Assembly (NCBI GenBank): GCA_021741145.1
Contig: JAIOYK010000018.1
Coordinates: 1 to 64,000, forward strand
Length of the DNA: 64,000 nucleotides
From: Rhodospirillum sp.
GTDB taxonomy: Bacteria > Pseudomonadota > Alphaproteobacteria > Rhodospirillales > Rhodospirillaceae
Direction of reading: 5' to 3'
Both the position numbers and the translations under genes were made by a program. The notes beneath the pieces are model-generated. The model saw only the letters and a list, made by a program, of their open reading frames with translations, was not told the DNA's origin and did no database searches. Shown one piece after another: positions 51,993 to 60,755 of this stretch. Numbering within the stretch: position 1 is the first letter of the stretch; the number at the start of each line of letters is the position of its first letter.

Positions 51993-53317
51993 GAAACCGG
52001 TTCTCCAATCAAATGGGTACCGTCCCCGGCCCGCAGCCGGACCGGAAGAATGTGACCCGCCGGATAGTCCATTGGGACGCGCACGGGCAGAAACCCCTCG
52101 TCATGGCCCTCGCCCGGCTTTTCGACAAGCACCCGGTCCAGTTGGCCAACTCGGCGGGTCATATGGGCGGCGAGCACGGCCTCGCCCTTGTCGCGCAGAC
52201 GCTTGGCCCGGTCCTTGATCGTGGCCTTGTCCACCTGGGGCATGCGCGCCGCGGGGGTCCCCGGGCGGGAACTGTAGGGGAAGACATGCAGATGGGTCAG
52301 TCCGGCCTCGTCCACCAGATCGAGGGTGTCCTGGAACTGCGCTTCCGTCTCGGTGGGAAAGCCGACGATGATATCGGCGCCGAGCGCCATGTCCGGGCGG
52401 AGAGTCCGCAGACGCTTGGCGAGCGTGATCACGTCATCGCGCAGGTGGCGGCGTTTCATGCGCTTCAGGATCATGTCGGCGCCCGCCTGGACGGACAGGT
52501 GCATATGGGGCAATAGGCGCGGGTCCTTGGCGATCAGGGCGAACAGGTCCTCGTCCACCTCCACCGGATCCAGGCTGGACAGGCGCAGGCGAGGCAAGGC
52601 GGGCACCGCGGCCAGCAGACGGCGGACCATCTGTCCCAGGGACGGCGCGCCGGGCAGGTCGGGGCCATAGGCGGTGATGTCCACGCCGGTCAGGACGACC
52701 TCCCCATAGCCATTGGCCACCAGGGCGCGGACCTGTTCGGTGATCTGACCCATGGGCACGGACCGGCTGTTGCCCCGGCCATAGGGAATGACGCAGAAGG
52801 TGCAGCGGTGGTCGCAACCCTGCTGGACCTGGACGAAGGCTCGGGCTCGTCCCTCGAACCCACCGATCAGGTGACCGGCGGTTTCGGTGACGGTCATGAT
52901 GTCCTCGACCAGGATCTTGGCGGGCTCGCCGAGGGAGAAGGCGTCCACCACCGCCTTATAACTCTCCGCTTTCAGCTTTTCCTCGTTGCCCAGGACCGTG
53001 TCCACCTCGGGCATGGACCCCCAGGCCTGGGGGTCGATTTGGGCGCCGCAGCCGGTGACGATGACCTTGGCGTCCGGGTTCTCCCGGCGCAATCGGCGGA
53101 TGGTCTGGCGGGCCTGACGCTCCGCCTCCTTGGTCACGGCGCAGGTGTTGACGATGATGGCGTCCGTGAGACCGGCCTGGGTGGCCTGATCGCGCATGAC
53201 CTCCGACTCATAGGTGTTGAGGCGGCATCCGAAGGTGATGATCCGCGGACCCGTCGTCGCGGGAGCGCTTGCGGTGGGAGCGCTTTCGGCGGGATTCTTC
53301 TCGGCGGGAGTGCTCAT
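51989..53317 (-). CDS. mtaB: tRNA t6A37 methylthiotransferase
   Basis: A 442-residue radical-SAM enzyme that converts t6A37 to ms2t6A37 in tRNAs reading ANN codons. The N-terminal MTTase domain has cysteines in FGCRLNTYE, NTCAVTKEAE and VTGCGAQ. The radical-SAM motif is C-x3-C-x2-C in QGCDHRCTFCVIPYGRG, and a C-terminal TRAM domain follows. The start at 53317 overlaps the dapF stop as ATGA; upstream frame is dapF antisense-free overlap and not protein-like. The N-terminus has a Ser/Thr/Ala-rich extension of about 22 residues. Confidence 0.94.
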   Translation of the reverse strand: MSTPAEKNPAESAPTASAPATTGPRIITFGCRLNTYESEVMRDQATQAGLTDAIIVNTCAVTKEAERQARQTIRRLRRENPDAKVIVTGCGAQIDPQAWGSMPEVDTVLGNEEKLKAESYKAVVDAFSLGEPAKILVEDIMTVTETAGHLIGGFEGRARAFVQVQQGCDHRCTFCVIPYGRGNSRSVPMGQITEQVRALVANGYGEVVLTGVDITAYGPDLPGAPSLGQMVRRLLAAVPALPRLRLSSLDPVEVDEDLFALIAKDPRLLPHMHLSVQAGADMILKRMKRRHLRDDVITLAKRLRTLRPDMALGADIIVGFPTETEAQFQDTLDLVDEAGLTHLHVFPYSSRPGTPAARMPQVDKATIKDRAKRLRDKGEAVLAAHMTRRVGQLDRVLVEKPGEGHDEGFLPVRVPMDYPAGHILPVRLRAGDGTHLIGEPVS

Positions 53318-54174
53318 CGCCAGCCCCCTTCCTCCAGCACGCCCCGGTAGGCCAGGGTGGCCGAGCCCGTCATGAGGATCCGGTTGTCGCTGTCGCGCCA
53401 AGAGATGTGGAGAGGACCGCCATCCAGCTCGACGATCCCCTCGCGGCCTTCGATCAGTCCGCGGCGCACCGCGGCGACCAGCGTGGCGCAGGCGCCGGTG
53501 CCACAGGCTTGGGTGATGCCCACGCCCCGCTCCCAGACACGCATGCGGATGCGACCGGCTTCCAGGCGGTGGATGACCTCGACGTTGACCCGCTTGGGGA
53601 ACAGGGGATGGGTCTCCACCCGGGGACCCCAGGTGGTCAGGTCGATGGCCTCGGCGTCCTCGACGAGGAAGACCGCATGGGGATTGCCGACCGAGACACC
53701 GCACGGCCCAGACAGGGGGCCGACGGTCAGGTCCAGCGCGCGGGTGTCCATGGGGCCGGAGAGGGGCAGGTCCGACCAGTTCAAACGGGCGGGACCCATG
53801 TCCACGGTGACGGCCTCGCTCAGGTCCTTGCCGGGGACGCGGAAAGCCTCGATGGGGCCGCCCAGGGTGTCGATGCGCACCGAGTCCCCGCCGGTCTCCT
53901 CCAACAGCAGACGGCCCACGCAGCGGGCGGCGTTGCCGCAGCTCTCCACCACGCCGCCGTCACCGTTGCGGATGCCCATGGTGGCATGGCCGTCCCCGGT
54001 GGGGGGCTCAATGGTGATGAACTGGTCGCAGCCGGGGCCGGAACGGCGGTTGGCCGCGGCCCGCACGGCCTCTTCCGTCAGGGCGAGCGGATGGGTCCGG
54101 GCATCGATCACGATAAAATCGTTGCCCAGGCCGTGCATTTTTTGGAAAGGCGTGCCCATCAAATTGCTGCTCAT
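53314..54174 (-). CDS. dapF: Diaminopimelate epimerase
   Basis: A 286-residue enzyme that converts LL- to meso-diaminopimelate for lysine and peptidoglycan. The two catalytic cysteines are present in ESCGNAARCVG (about 79-89) and QACGTGACATL near the C-terminus. The opening KMHGLGNDFIVID is standard. It is the first gene of the operon dapF-mtaB-ftsY-ade, with 4-bp overlaps at the first two junctions. It is divergent from a small membrane protein gene. Confidence 0.95.
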   Translation of the reverse strand: MSSNLMGTPFQKMHGLGNDFIVIDARTHPLALTEEAVRAAANRRSGPGCDQFITIEPPTGDGHATMGIRNGDGGVVESCGNAARCVGRLLLEETGGDSVRIDTLGGPIEAFRVPGKDLSEAVTVDMGPARLNWSDLPLSGPMDTRALDLTVGPLSGPCGVSVGNPHAVFLVEDAEAIDLTTWGPRVETHPLFPKRVNVEVIHRLEAGRIRMRVWERGVGITQACGTGACATLVAAVRRGLIEGREGIVELDGGPLHISWRDSDNRILMTGSATLAYRGVLEEGGWR

Positions 54175-54322
54175 GGTGACGCCTTATATGGGGTGAACGG
54201 GGGCAAGTCCAGAAGAGCGCAGAGATGGATCCGGGGAAATGTCATGGATTCGTCCCTGGTTCGGCGACGCGGGGGGCGCCAGTTTCCTCCGTCCCGCTCC
54301 GCGAACCCCCGAGAGTCGCCCC

Positions 54323-54598
54323 ATGGCCCCGTCCTCTCCCGTCGCGCGCACCAAGCGCGCCATCCTTTTTTGTCTGTTCATGGGCGCGATCTTCACCGCG
54401 TCCGTCATCCCCTTCAGGGGGTCTTTCGTGGTGGAGGGATTGGGTGAGGACCCCTGGACATTCAGACTTTCCCCCATCCTGTCGGCCCTGGTCCCGATCC
54501 TGGTCAATCGGGCGTTCGGCGAGCGGGTGGACCGGGGCGCGCGGCCCTATCCCCATATCCTGATCGCCGACCAATGGCCTTGGACTTCCGATCGGTGA
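54323..54598 (+). CDS. Small hypothetical membrane protein
   Basis: A 91-residue protein starting MAPSSPVARTKRAILF. Two hydrophobic segments are seen (about 13-32 and 50-68), separated by a short loop with FRGSFVVEGLGEDPW. The C-terminus has Y-P-H-I-L-I-A-D-Q-W-P-W. I do not recognise the family. No clear ribosome site precedes this ATG, and the frame is open further upstream to 54239, so the start is uncertain. It lies between dapF (divergent) and the nitroreductase promoter. Confidence 0.45.
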   Translation: MAPSSPVARTKRAILFCLFMGAIFTASVIPFRGSFVVEGLGEDPWTFRLSPILSALVPILVNRAFGERVDRGARPYPHILIADQWPWTSDR

Positions 54599-54614
54599 TT
54601 TCGACAATTATAAA

Positions 54615-54662
54615 GTTAGACATCTAACCAAAAAATGGATACTATTTAGTTAGACATCAAAC
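54615..54662 (+). promoter_or_regulatory. Twin palindromic operators in the nitroreductase-MarR promoter
   Basis: GTTAGACATCTAAC (54615-54628) is a perfect palindrome with 6-bp arms, and GTTAGACATCAAAC (54649-54662) is the same site with one mismatch; their starts are 34 bp apart. A plausible promoter is TTAGAC (54616-54621), 18 bp, TACTAT (54640-54645), so the operators cover the -35 and the start region. The second one ends 15 bp before the nitroreductase ATG. This suits autorepression by the MarR protein encoded downstream. Confidence 0.7.
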
Positions 54663-54677
54663 TATGAGAGGCGAGTC

Positions 54678-55823
54678 ATGAAACGGAGACATGTTCTGTC
54701 CATAGTCGGCGGCGGTGTGATCGCCGCGGCCGGGCTCTTTTATGGAACCCGGGAACCGACGCGGGCGCGGGCGCCTTGGCGCGAAGCCGGAGTGGGGTAT
54801 TTGGATCCTCGTAAGCGGGCTCTCTCCCACGCGATTCTCGCGCCCAATCCCCATAACCGACAGCCCTGGATGGTGGACCTTTCCGAGGCGGGGCGGGTTC
54901 TCCTTTACGTGGATACGGACCGCATGCTTCCCCAGACCGACCCCTTCAATCGGCAGATCACGGTTGGCCTGGGGTGTTTCCTGGAATTGATGGATATGGC
55001 CGCGGCGGCCGATGGCTATCGGGTCGACCTGGATCTGTTTCCCGAGGGATCCAATCCGGACCACCTGACCAAGGCGCCGGTGGCGGTCGCCACCTTTGTC
55101 AGGCGGGAAGGGATCGCGGTGGATCCCCTCTTCGCCCATGTGTTTGATCGGCGGTCCCACAAGCGGCCTTTCGATATGGACCGTCCGGTCTCCGCGGCGC
55201 ATATGGACGGCCTTCTCGCCAGTGGACGCCACGGGACCCGGATTGGCGGCACCAATGATGGCGCGGTGGTGGCCGCGTTGCGGCGTCTAACCCACGACGC
55301 CTTGGCCTTGGAGATCGAGACCTCCCGGACCTACCGGGAAAGCGTGGACCTGTTCCGCATCGGCAAGCGGGAGATCGAGGCCAATCCGGACGGGATCGAC
55401 TTTTCCGGACCACTGTTCGAGACCTTGGCGCTCCTGGGCCTGTTCAATCGGAAGACCGCGCTGGACCCCACCTCCAGCACCTATGCGGAAGGCGTCGGCG
55501 CCGTGCTTAAAAATACCGACACGGCGATGGCCCATGTCTGGGTGGTGACGGAGGCCAATGACCGGGAAAGCCAGATCGCCGCCGGGCGCGATTGGTTGCG
55601 TGTCAACCTGGCCGCGACCGGTTTTGGTCTTGGCCTACAGCCTCTGAGTCAGGCCTTGCAGGAATATCCGGAGATGGGGGAGTATTTCGCCCGCGCGCAC
55701 GGAATCCTGTCCCCGGATGGGGGCGTGATCCAGATGCTGGGGCGTCTGGGCCATGGTCCGGAGAGTCCGCCAAGCCCCCGCTGGCCGCTGGACGCCAAGG
55801 TTTTTCGGAGGGAGAAGACATGA
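54678..55823 (+). CDS. Nitroreductase family protein with Tat-like signal
   Basis: A 381-residue protein. The N-terminus MKRRHVLSIVGGGVIAAAG has an R-R-x-x-L twin-arginine-like start and a hydrophobic stretch, so export with bound FMN is likely. The nitroreductase fold is supported by L-A-P-N-P-H-N-R-Q-P-W near residue 53, typical of Acg-like members, and by Q-P-L-S-Q-A-L-Q-E-Y-P-E near 320. The substrate is unknown. The gene overlaps a MarR gene as ATGA and is preceded by two MarR-type operators, so it probably answers a redox-active or toxic compound. Confidence 0.82.
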   Translation: MKRRHVLSIVGGGVIAAAGLFYGTREPTRARAPWREAGVGYLDPRKRALSHAILAPNPHNRQPWMVDLSEAGRVLLYVDTDRMLPQTDPFNRQITVGLGCFLELMDMAAAADGYRVDLDLFPEGSNPDHLTKAPVAVATFVRREGIAVDPLFAHVFDRRSHKRPFDMDRPVSAAHMDGLLASGRHGTRIGGTNDGAVVAALRRLTHDALALEIETSRTYRESVDLFRIGKREIEANPDGIDFSGPLFETLALLGLFNRKTALDPTSSTYAEGVGAVLKNTDTAMAHVWVVTEANDRESQIAAGRDWLRVNLAATGFGLGLQPLSQALQEYPEMGEYFARAHGILSPDGGVIQMLGRLGHGPESPPSPRWPLDAKVFRREKT

Positions 55824-56266
55824 GCGGGGAGAGCCGCGCGGACCAGGTATTCACGTTTTTCACCGAGATCAATATTCTCGCCCAGTTGTCCTCGACCCTG
55901 ATGAACCGGAACCTGCCCGACGGCCTGTCCGTCGCGCATTTTTCCATTCTGCACCATATGGTCCGGCGCGGTGATGGCCAGACGCCTCTGGATCTGGCGA
56001 CCGCCTTCCAGGTCACCAAGGCGACCATGAGCCACTCCATCGATGTCCTTTCCCGGCGTGGCTTCATTCGCGTCGAGCGCAGCGTCGAGGATGGCCGCTC
56101 CAAACGGATCTATCTGACCGAGGAGGGGCGGACTTTCCGGGAGCGGGCCATGGTCCAGGCGACCGAGGCGGTGACCGGACTCCTGGAGGAGTTGGACCTG
56201 GAGAAACTCACCGCCTTGTTGCCGACCCTGCGTGCCGTGCGCGAGGTTCTGGATCGGAAGCGGTAG
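55820..56266 (+). CDS. MarR-family regulator of the nitroreductase operon
   Basis: A 148-residue winged-helix protein with helix-turn-helix T-P-L-D-L-A-T-A-F-Q-V-T-K-A-T-M-S-H-S at about 54-72 and the wing VERSVEDGRSKRIYLTEEG. Helices at both ends form the dimer interface (FFTEINILAQLSS and EELDLEKLTALLPTL). The start is set by the ATGA overlap with the nitroreductase gene. It most likely binds the two GTTAGACATCTAAC-type sites upstream and releases them when ligand binds. It faces queF convergently with only 3 bp between the stops. Confidence 0.9.
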   Translation: MSGESRADQVFTFFTEINILAQLSSTLMNRNLPDGLSVAHFSILHHMVRRGDGQTPLDLATAFQVTKATMSHSIDVLSRRGFIRVERSVEDGRSKRIYLTEEGRTFRERAMVQATEAVTGLLEELDLEKLTALLPTLRAVREVLDRKR

Positions 56267-56269
56267 GGG

Positions 56270-56737
56270 CTATCCCCGCCCCCGATAGCCCGGCACGCCC
56301 TGCTCGGGGATCCAGACGACCTTGGGTGCTTCGCCGGTCTGATAAAAGACGTCGATGGGCATGCCGCCCCGGGGGTACCAGTAGCCGCCAATGCGCAACC
56401 ATTGGGGAGAGAGCAGGTCGATCAGCCGCTTGCCGATGGAAACGGTGCAATCCTCGTGGAAGGCCCCGTGGTCGCGGAAGGACCCCAGGTAGAGCTTCAG
56501 GGATTTGCTCTCCACCAGCCAGTCGCCGGGGACGTAGTCGATGACCAGATGGGCGAAGTCCGGTTGTCCGGTGATGGGGCAAAGGGAGGTGAACTCCGGC
56601 GCCGTGAAACGCACGCAGTAGGGGGTGCCCGCCTGGGGGTTGGGCACCTTCTCCAATTCCGCGGCCTCGGGCGAGGCGGGGAGGGCGGTCTTGCCCCCCA
56701 ACTGGGTCAGATTGGCGTAAATGTTGTCCTGGGTCAT
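56270..56737 (-). CDS. queF: NADPH-dependent preQ0 reductase (type I)
   Basis: A 155-residue QueF that reduces the nitrile of preQ0 to preQ1. The thioimide-forming Cys is Cys53 in [13 protein letters not shown], with the general acid Asp60, and the NADPH motif is E-S-K-S-L-K-L-Y followed by [11 protein letters not shown]. Its length fits the unimodular YkvM type. Its leader contains the second three-hairpin repeat array, which ends GCGTGAG 8 nt before the ATG and may supply the ribosome site. The que genes upstream make its substrate. Confidence 0.95.
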   Translation of the reverse strand: MTQDNIYANLTQLGGKTALPASPEAAELEKVPNPQAGTPYCVRFTAPEFTSLCPITGQPDFAHLVIDYVPGDWLVESKSLKLYLGSFRDHGAFHEDCTVSIGKRLIDLLSPQWLRIGGYWYPRGGMPIDVFYQTGEAPKVVWIPEQGVPGYRGRG

Positions 56738-56749
56738 TTTTAGATCTCA

Positions 56750-56937
56750 CGCTTGTCCGCCGCGCGGACGCTTCGATGGGGCGCGCTGACCGCGCGGCGC
56801 CCGGTCTCCCCAAAGGGGAGCGGTCCGCCCGGGCGCCTGGGCTTTTTTCCGATCTCACGCTTGTCCGCGTCGCGGACGCTCCGATGGGGCGCGCTGACCG
56901 CGCGGCGCCCAGTCGGGCGCTTGGGTATCCTTTTCAA
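56750..56937 (-). repeat. Array 2 of the three-hairpin repeat, upstream of queF
   Basis: On the minus strand two units follow each other. The first reads GCGCCCGACTGGGCGC, then CGCGC-GGTCA-GCGCG, then GTCCGCGACGCGGAC and AAGCGTGAG. The second has the same H2, H3 and tail, but its H1 tip is enlarged by an extra hairpin (CTCCCC-TTT-GGGGAG). Compared with array 1, H2 has changed on both sides (CGGGC/GCCCG to CGCGC/GCGCG), so pairing is kept. The tail lies 8 nt before the queF ATG. Orientation relative to the downstream gene is the same as in array 1. Confidence 0.88.
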
Positions 56938-56972
56938 TCACGTTTGTTTCTGGTCGGTGCGACGGGCTGGAC

Positions 56973-57725
56973 TCAAACGCCGCGCCGGTTGCCCCAGATC
57001 AGGACATGCAGCTGAGGCAGAACCCGGGCGGAAAACCAACGGTCGGAGGTGACCCGCTCGACCAGCCAGCGGAGCCGGTCCGCGATGCCGTTCAAATCAA
57101 TGGCCGCGTCCTCGGCGTCGGGCGGCGGTGGGGTGTGGTTGCCCGGTTGCAGGATGAGGGGGAGGGCCGGGAAGCGCGTCGCCACATCCTTGGCGAAGGC
57201 ATAGTCGGCCTCGTCCATCACCACGATTTTCAGTGTCACCTCTGGCCCCGGTCCCGCCGCCTGCCCCGCCGCCTGCCCCGCCGCCTGGAGGCACTCCTCC
57301 AGTCTGTCCCAGTCCATTTCCATGCCGGAGGACGGGGGTTTGGGGCTGAGGATCAGGTGGTCGAGGTCGGCGAACCAATCCCGGGCCAGGGACCCCTGGG
57401 TCTCCAGGGCGAAGTGGTATCCCTCCGCCTTGCCCCGGGCGATCAGACCGCCCAGGGGCTGGAGGGCCGGATTGCCGCCGGAGAGGGAGACCGTCACCGG
57501 CCTTCCATGCGACAACCGGGAGACCTCGGTCCAGACGGCGCTGTCCTCCAGGGAGGTCCAGGTGTGGCGGTAGGCCGGGTCCACGGCATGGAGAGTGTCG
57601 CACCAGGCGCAGCGGTAGTCGCAGCCCCCCAGGCGGACGAAGACCGTGGGCCGGCCGATCAGCGGCCCTTCGCCCTGGATGGTCGGGCCGAAGATCTCGC
57701 TGACCGTGAGCCGTGTCCCGGTCAT
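56973..57725 (-). CDS. queE: 7-carboxy-7-deazaguanine synthase
   Basis: A 250-residue radical-SAM enzyme that forms the deazapurine ring from carboxy-tetrahydropterin. The cluster motif is C-x3-C-x2-C at Cys35, Cys39 and Cys42 ([17 protein letters not shown]). [12 protein letters not shown] precedes it, and [12 protein letters not shown] (with N-P in place of the common G) lies near 93. An insert with three A-A-G-Q repeats (about 135-150) is unusual. Its ATG overlaps the queD stop as ATGA. Confidence 0.94.
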   Translation of the reverse strand: MTGTRLTVSEIFGPTIQGEGPLIGRPTVFVRLGGCDYRCAWCDTLHAVDPAYRHTWTSLEDSAVWTEVSRLSHGRPVTVSLSGGNPALQPLGGLIARGKAEGYHFALETQGSLARDWFADLDHLILSPKPPSSGMEMDWDRLEECLQAAGQAAGQAAGPGPEVTLKIVVMDEADYAFAKDVATRFPALPLILQPGNHTPPPPDAEDAAIDLNGIADRLRWLVERVTSDRWFSARVLPQLHVLIWGNRRGV

Positions 57726-58105
57726 GGGTGGTCATCCCGAAACACCCCTCCGGGGTGATATTCCGCCCATGTCTTGGGCGTCTCCGAGACGCGCACGGCG
57801 GCGGTTTCCGGCCATCGGGCCTTGCACCAGTCGAAGCAGGTCTTGGCGATTCGCTCCGCGGTCACGCCGTCGTCGCCCAACACATCGTTCAGATGCCGGT
57901 GGTCCAGGGTCTCGTCCAGCCAGTCCTTGAAGGGGGACAGCTCCCGATAATCCCTAACGAATCCCACGCTGTTCAACGCCGCCGACACCAATTCCACCTC
58001 CACCACGTAGTTATGGCCGTGGAAGCGGGCGCAGGGGTGGTCGTCGGGCAGTTGCTTGAGTTGGTGGGAGGCCGAGAAATGGAATTCCTTGGCGATCCGG
58101 TACAT
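57722..58105 (-). CDS. queD: 6-carboxytetrahydropterin synthase
   Basis: A 127-residue QueD that converts dihydroneopterin triphosphate to 6-carboxytetrahydropterin. Zinc ligands are His14 (SASHQL), His29 and His31 (FHGHNY), and Cys25 (HPCARFHGH) is the catalytic cysteine. D-H-R-H-L-N-D and E-T-P-K-T-W-A-E-Y are also conserved. The start at 58105 overlaps the queC stop by one base. The frame stays open far upstream inside queC, but only this start gives the family length. Confidence 0.95.
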   Translation of the reverse strand: MYRIAKEFHFSASHQLKQLPDDHPCARFHGHNYVVEVELVSAALNSVGFVRDYRELSPFKDWLDETLDHRHLNDVLGDDGVTAERIAKTCFDWCKARWPETAAVRVSETPKTWAEYHPGGVFRDDHP

Positions 58106-58863
58106 CAGCCCTCTCCCCGGGCGCCCGGCCCCCCCGAACCCGCATCCCTCGAACCAAGGCCCCTTGCCTTGGCGTCGGCCACCGCGGCGACCCAGAAGTC
58201 CGGATCGGCGTAGTTGGTGGGATCCGCGACGCCAGCCATGTGAAAGGCCTCCCGCCGTTCCACGCAGGTGCCGCACCGTCCGCAATGGACGGCGCCGCCC
58301 TTGTAACAGGACCAGGTCTCGGCGAAGGGTACGCCCAGGCGGGCGCCCTCCGCGGCGATGTCGGCCTTGCTCCGGTGGACATAGGGGGTCTGGAAGGCGA
58401 CCGGACCCATGCCATCCAAGGCGTGATCCTGCATGGTGGCGAAGGCCTCGCAAAAGCCCGGGCGGCAATCGGGATAGATGAAGTGGTCTCCGCCATGGAC
58501 GGCGGCGGCCACGGCCTCGGCGCCCTGGGCCGTGGCGATGCCAAAGGCGATGGTCAACATGATGGCGTTGCGGTTGGGGACCACGGTGACGCGCATGGTC
58601 TCCTCGGCGTAATGGCCATCGGGGACGGCGACGTCATCGGAGGTGAGGGAGGACCCCGACAGCAAGGCGCCCACGGCGCGCAGATCGACGATATCGTGGG
58701 GAACGCCGAGGCGCTCGGCGCAAAGGGCGGCGAAGGTCAGTTCCTTGGCATGGCGCTGGCCATAGTCGAAGGAGACGAGGCGGGAGAGAGTCGCCTCCAG
58801 GGCGATTTTGTGCGCCAGCGTGACGGAATCCAGTCCGCCGGAGCAGATGACGATGGTTTTCAT
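58105..58863 (-). CDS. queC: 7-cyano-7-deazaguanine (preQ0) synthase
   Basis: A 252-residue ATP-dependent enzyme that makes preQ0 from carboxy-deazaguanine and ammonia. The PP-loop is CSGGLDSVTLA at the N-terminus, and the C-terminal zinc site has four cysteines in WSCYKGGAVHCGRCGTC. It is the first gene of queC-queD-queE, and a preQ1-I riboswitch candidate covers its Shine-Dalgarno. The last 15 residues are Gly/Ser/Arg-rich and vary between relatives. Confidence 0.95.
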   Translation of the reverse strand: MKTIVICSGGLDSVTLAHKIALEATLSRLVSFDYGQRHAKELTFAALCAERLGVPHDIVDLRAVGALLSGSSLTSDDVAVPDGHYAEETMRVTVVPNRNAIMLTIAFGIATAQGAEAVAAAVHGGDHFIYPDCRPGFCEAFATMQDHALDGMGPVAFQTPYVHRSKADIAAEGARLGVPFAETWSCYKGGAVHCGRCGTCVERREAFHMAGVADPTNYADPDFWVAAVADAKARGLGSRDAGSGGPGARGEG

Positions 58864-58867
58864 GGTG

Positions 58868-58905
58868 GTTCCTGTTTTTTACCGGGTAGGCCGCGACCGG
58901 GGTCC
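58868..58905 (-). promoter_or_regulatory. Candidate preQ1-I riboswitch in the queC leader
   Basis: On the minus strand the leader reads CCGG-TCGCGGCCTAC-CCGG, then T-AAAAAAC-AGG-AACCACC-ATG. P1 is the 4-bp CCGG/CCGG stem, loop 1 contains CCT (58890-58888), the conserved A-rich strand is AAAAAAC (58880-58874), and AGG (58873-58871) can pair with CCT to make the H-type pseudoknot. AGGA is also the only Shine-Dalgarno of queC, so preQ1 binding would block translation of the preQ1 synthesis operon. Layout and position fit the class I aptamer; the stem is short and was judged by eye. Confidence 0.6.
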
Positions 58906-59162
58906 GTGAATTCGGACCAGAGGGGATGTTTAGGGGAAAGGGGCGGGGAAGGGAAGCCTTGACTCCCACACCCTCCAACACTAAAACTCCCTCTTCCGGT
59001 TCCGTGGTTCATCCGCGGGGCCGGTTTCGTGTCACCCATTTCGGTTGACCCATCGCCTCCGAGGAGGTCCGCCAGTCCGCGAGTGTCGCGCACTGGCGCC
59101 ATACTCGTTTGCGTGGTGCGCGACGATCTGGGCCGGGAAAACAAACCAAGGGCTTTAATTCC

Positions 59163-60704
59163 ATGTTCGACGGACTGTCCGGTCGCCTAGGAGATGTGCT
59201 CGACAAGCTGCGCCGCCGCGGTTCCCTTTCGGAGTCCGACGTCGACGCGGCCATGCGCGAGGTGCGCGTCGCCCTTCTGGAGGCCGACGTCGCCCTGCCG
59301 GTGGTCAAGCAGTTCGTCACCCAGGTGAAGGAAAAGGCCGTCGGGCAGGAGGTTGTCCGCTCCGTTACACCGGGCCAGATGGTCGTCAAGATCGTCCACG
59401 ACGCGCTGGTGGAAATGCTCGGGGGCGAAGGCGCTTTAGAGCAGGAGGTGGATCCCCTCGCGCTCGGTATCGATCTGGGCCATACCCCACCGGTTCCGGT
59501 CCTCATGGTCGGTTTGCAGGGCTCCGGTAAGACCACGACCTCGGCCAAGTTGGCGCTTCGCATCACCAAGCGGGAGCGCAAAAAGGTCCTGATGGCCTCC
59601 TTGGACGTTTACCGTCCGGCGGCCCAGCAGCAATTGAAGATCCTCGGCGAGCAGACCGGGGTGGATGTGCTGTCCATCGTCATGGGGCAAAAGCCCGTCG
59701 ATATCGCCAAGCGCGCCATGAAGGAAGCGCGCGAGGGTGGTTACGACGTGGTGATCCTCGATACCGCGGGTCGCCTGCATATCGACGACGCCCTGATGGA
59801 GGAAGTGGCCAAGGTCCGGGAGGTCACCTCTCCCAAGGAAACCCTGCTGGTTACCGACGCCATGACCGGCCAGGACGCGGTCACCATCGCCCGGGAGTTC
59901 AACGAGAAGGTCGGTGTCACCGGCATCGTCTTGACCCGGGTGGACGGCGACAGCCGCGGCGGCGCGGCCCTGTCCATGCGCGCGGTCACCGGCGTGCCCA
60001 TCAAGCTGATGGGCATGGGCGAGAAGATGGATGCGCTCGAGGCCTTCCATGCCCAACGCATCGCCGGTCGGATCCTCGGCATGGGCGATGTGGTCTCCCT
60101 GGTGGAGAAGGCGGCGGAAACCATCGAGGTGGCCGAAGCCGAAAAGCTCGCCAAACGCATGGCCGAGGGTAAGTTCGACCTGGAAGACCTGCTGTCCCAA
60201 TTCCGCCAGATCAAGAAGATGGGCGACATGAAGGGGCTGCTCGGCATGCTGCCGGGCGTTTCGAAGATGCAGCGCCAGATGGCGGAGTCCAAGATGGACG
60301 ACAATATGATCAAGCGCCAAGAGGCCTTGATCCTGTCCATGACGATCAAGGAACGGCGCAATCCCGATCTGATCAAGGCCTCGCGCAAGAAGCGCATCGC
60401 CGCGGGCGCGGGCATGACCGTTCCCGACGTGAACAAGCTGCTGAAGCAACATCAGCAGATGGCCACGATGATGAAAAAGATGAAGCAAATGGGTGGCAAG
60501 AAGGGCCTCGCGGGCCTGCTTGGTGGTCTGGGCGGTGGCGGCGAGATGCCCCCCGACCTGGGTGGCCTGGGCGGTCCCGGTGGTGGTCTTCCCGGCGGCA
60601 TGCCGGGTGGGGGGCCGCCGCCCGGCTTCCCCGGTTTGGGTGGCCCAAGACTGGGCCTGCCCGGAGGCGTCACCGGCCGTAAGAGCGGTCGGAAGAAGAA
60701 GTAG
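59163..60704 (+). CDS. ffh: Signal recognition particle protein Ffh
   Basis: A 513-residue SRP54 homologue that binds signal sequences and SRP RNA. The N domain is at 1-90, the G domain has GLQGSGKTTTSAKLA, DTAGRLHIDD and TRVDGDSRGG, and the methionine-rich M domain spans about 300-445 (QMATMMKKMKQM). The tail (about 450-513) is a Gly/Pro-rich repeat with G-G-x-P-G-G-M-P-G-G-G, longer than in many bacteria. ATG at 59163 gives the normal MFDGLSGRLGDVL start. rpsP follows after 51 bp. Confidence 0.97.
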   Translation: MFDGLSGRLGDVLDKLRRRGSLSESDVDAAMREVRVALLEADVALPVVKQFVTQVKEKAVGQEVVRSVTPGQMVVKIVHDALVEMLGGEGALEQEVDPLALGIDLGHTPPVPVLMVGLQGSGKTTTSAKLALRITKRERKKVLMASLDVYRPAAQQQLKILGEQTGVDVLSIVMGQKPVDIAKRAMKEAREGGYDVVILDTAGRLHIDDALMEEVAKVREVTSPKETLLVTDAMTGQDAVTIAREFNEKVGVTGIVLTRVDGDSRGGAALSMRAVTGVPIKLMGMGEKMDALEAFHAQRIAGRILGMGDVVSLVEKAAETIEVAEAEKLAKRMAEGKFDLEDLLSQFRQIKKMGDMKGLLGMLPGVSKMQRQMAESKMDDNMIKRQEALILSMTIKERRNPDLIKASRKKRIAAGAGMTVPDVNKLLKQHQQMATMMKKMKQMGGKKGLAGLLGGLGGGGEMPPDLGGLGGPGGGLPGGMPGGGPPPGFPGLGGPRLGLPGGVTGRKSGRKKK

Positions 60705-60755
60705 TCCAGTTGGAAATACACAAGTCTAAGTTCAAGAACCAGGAGTAAGACGACA

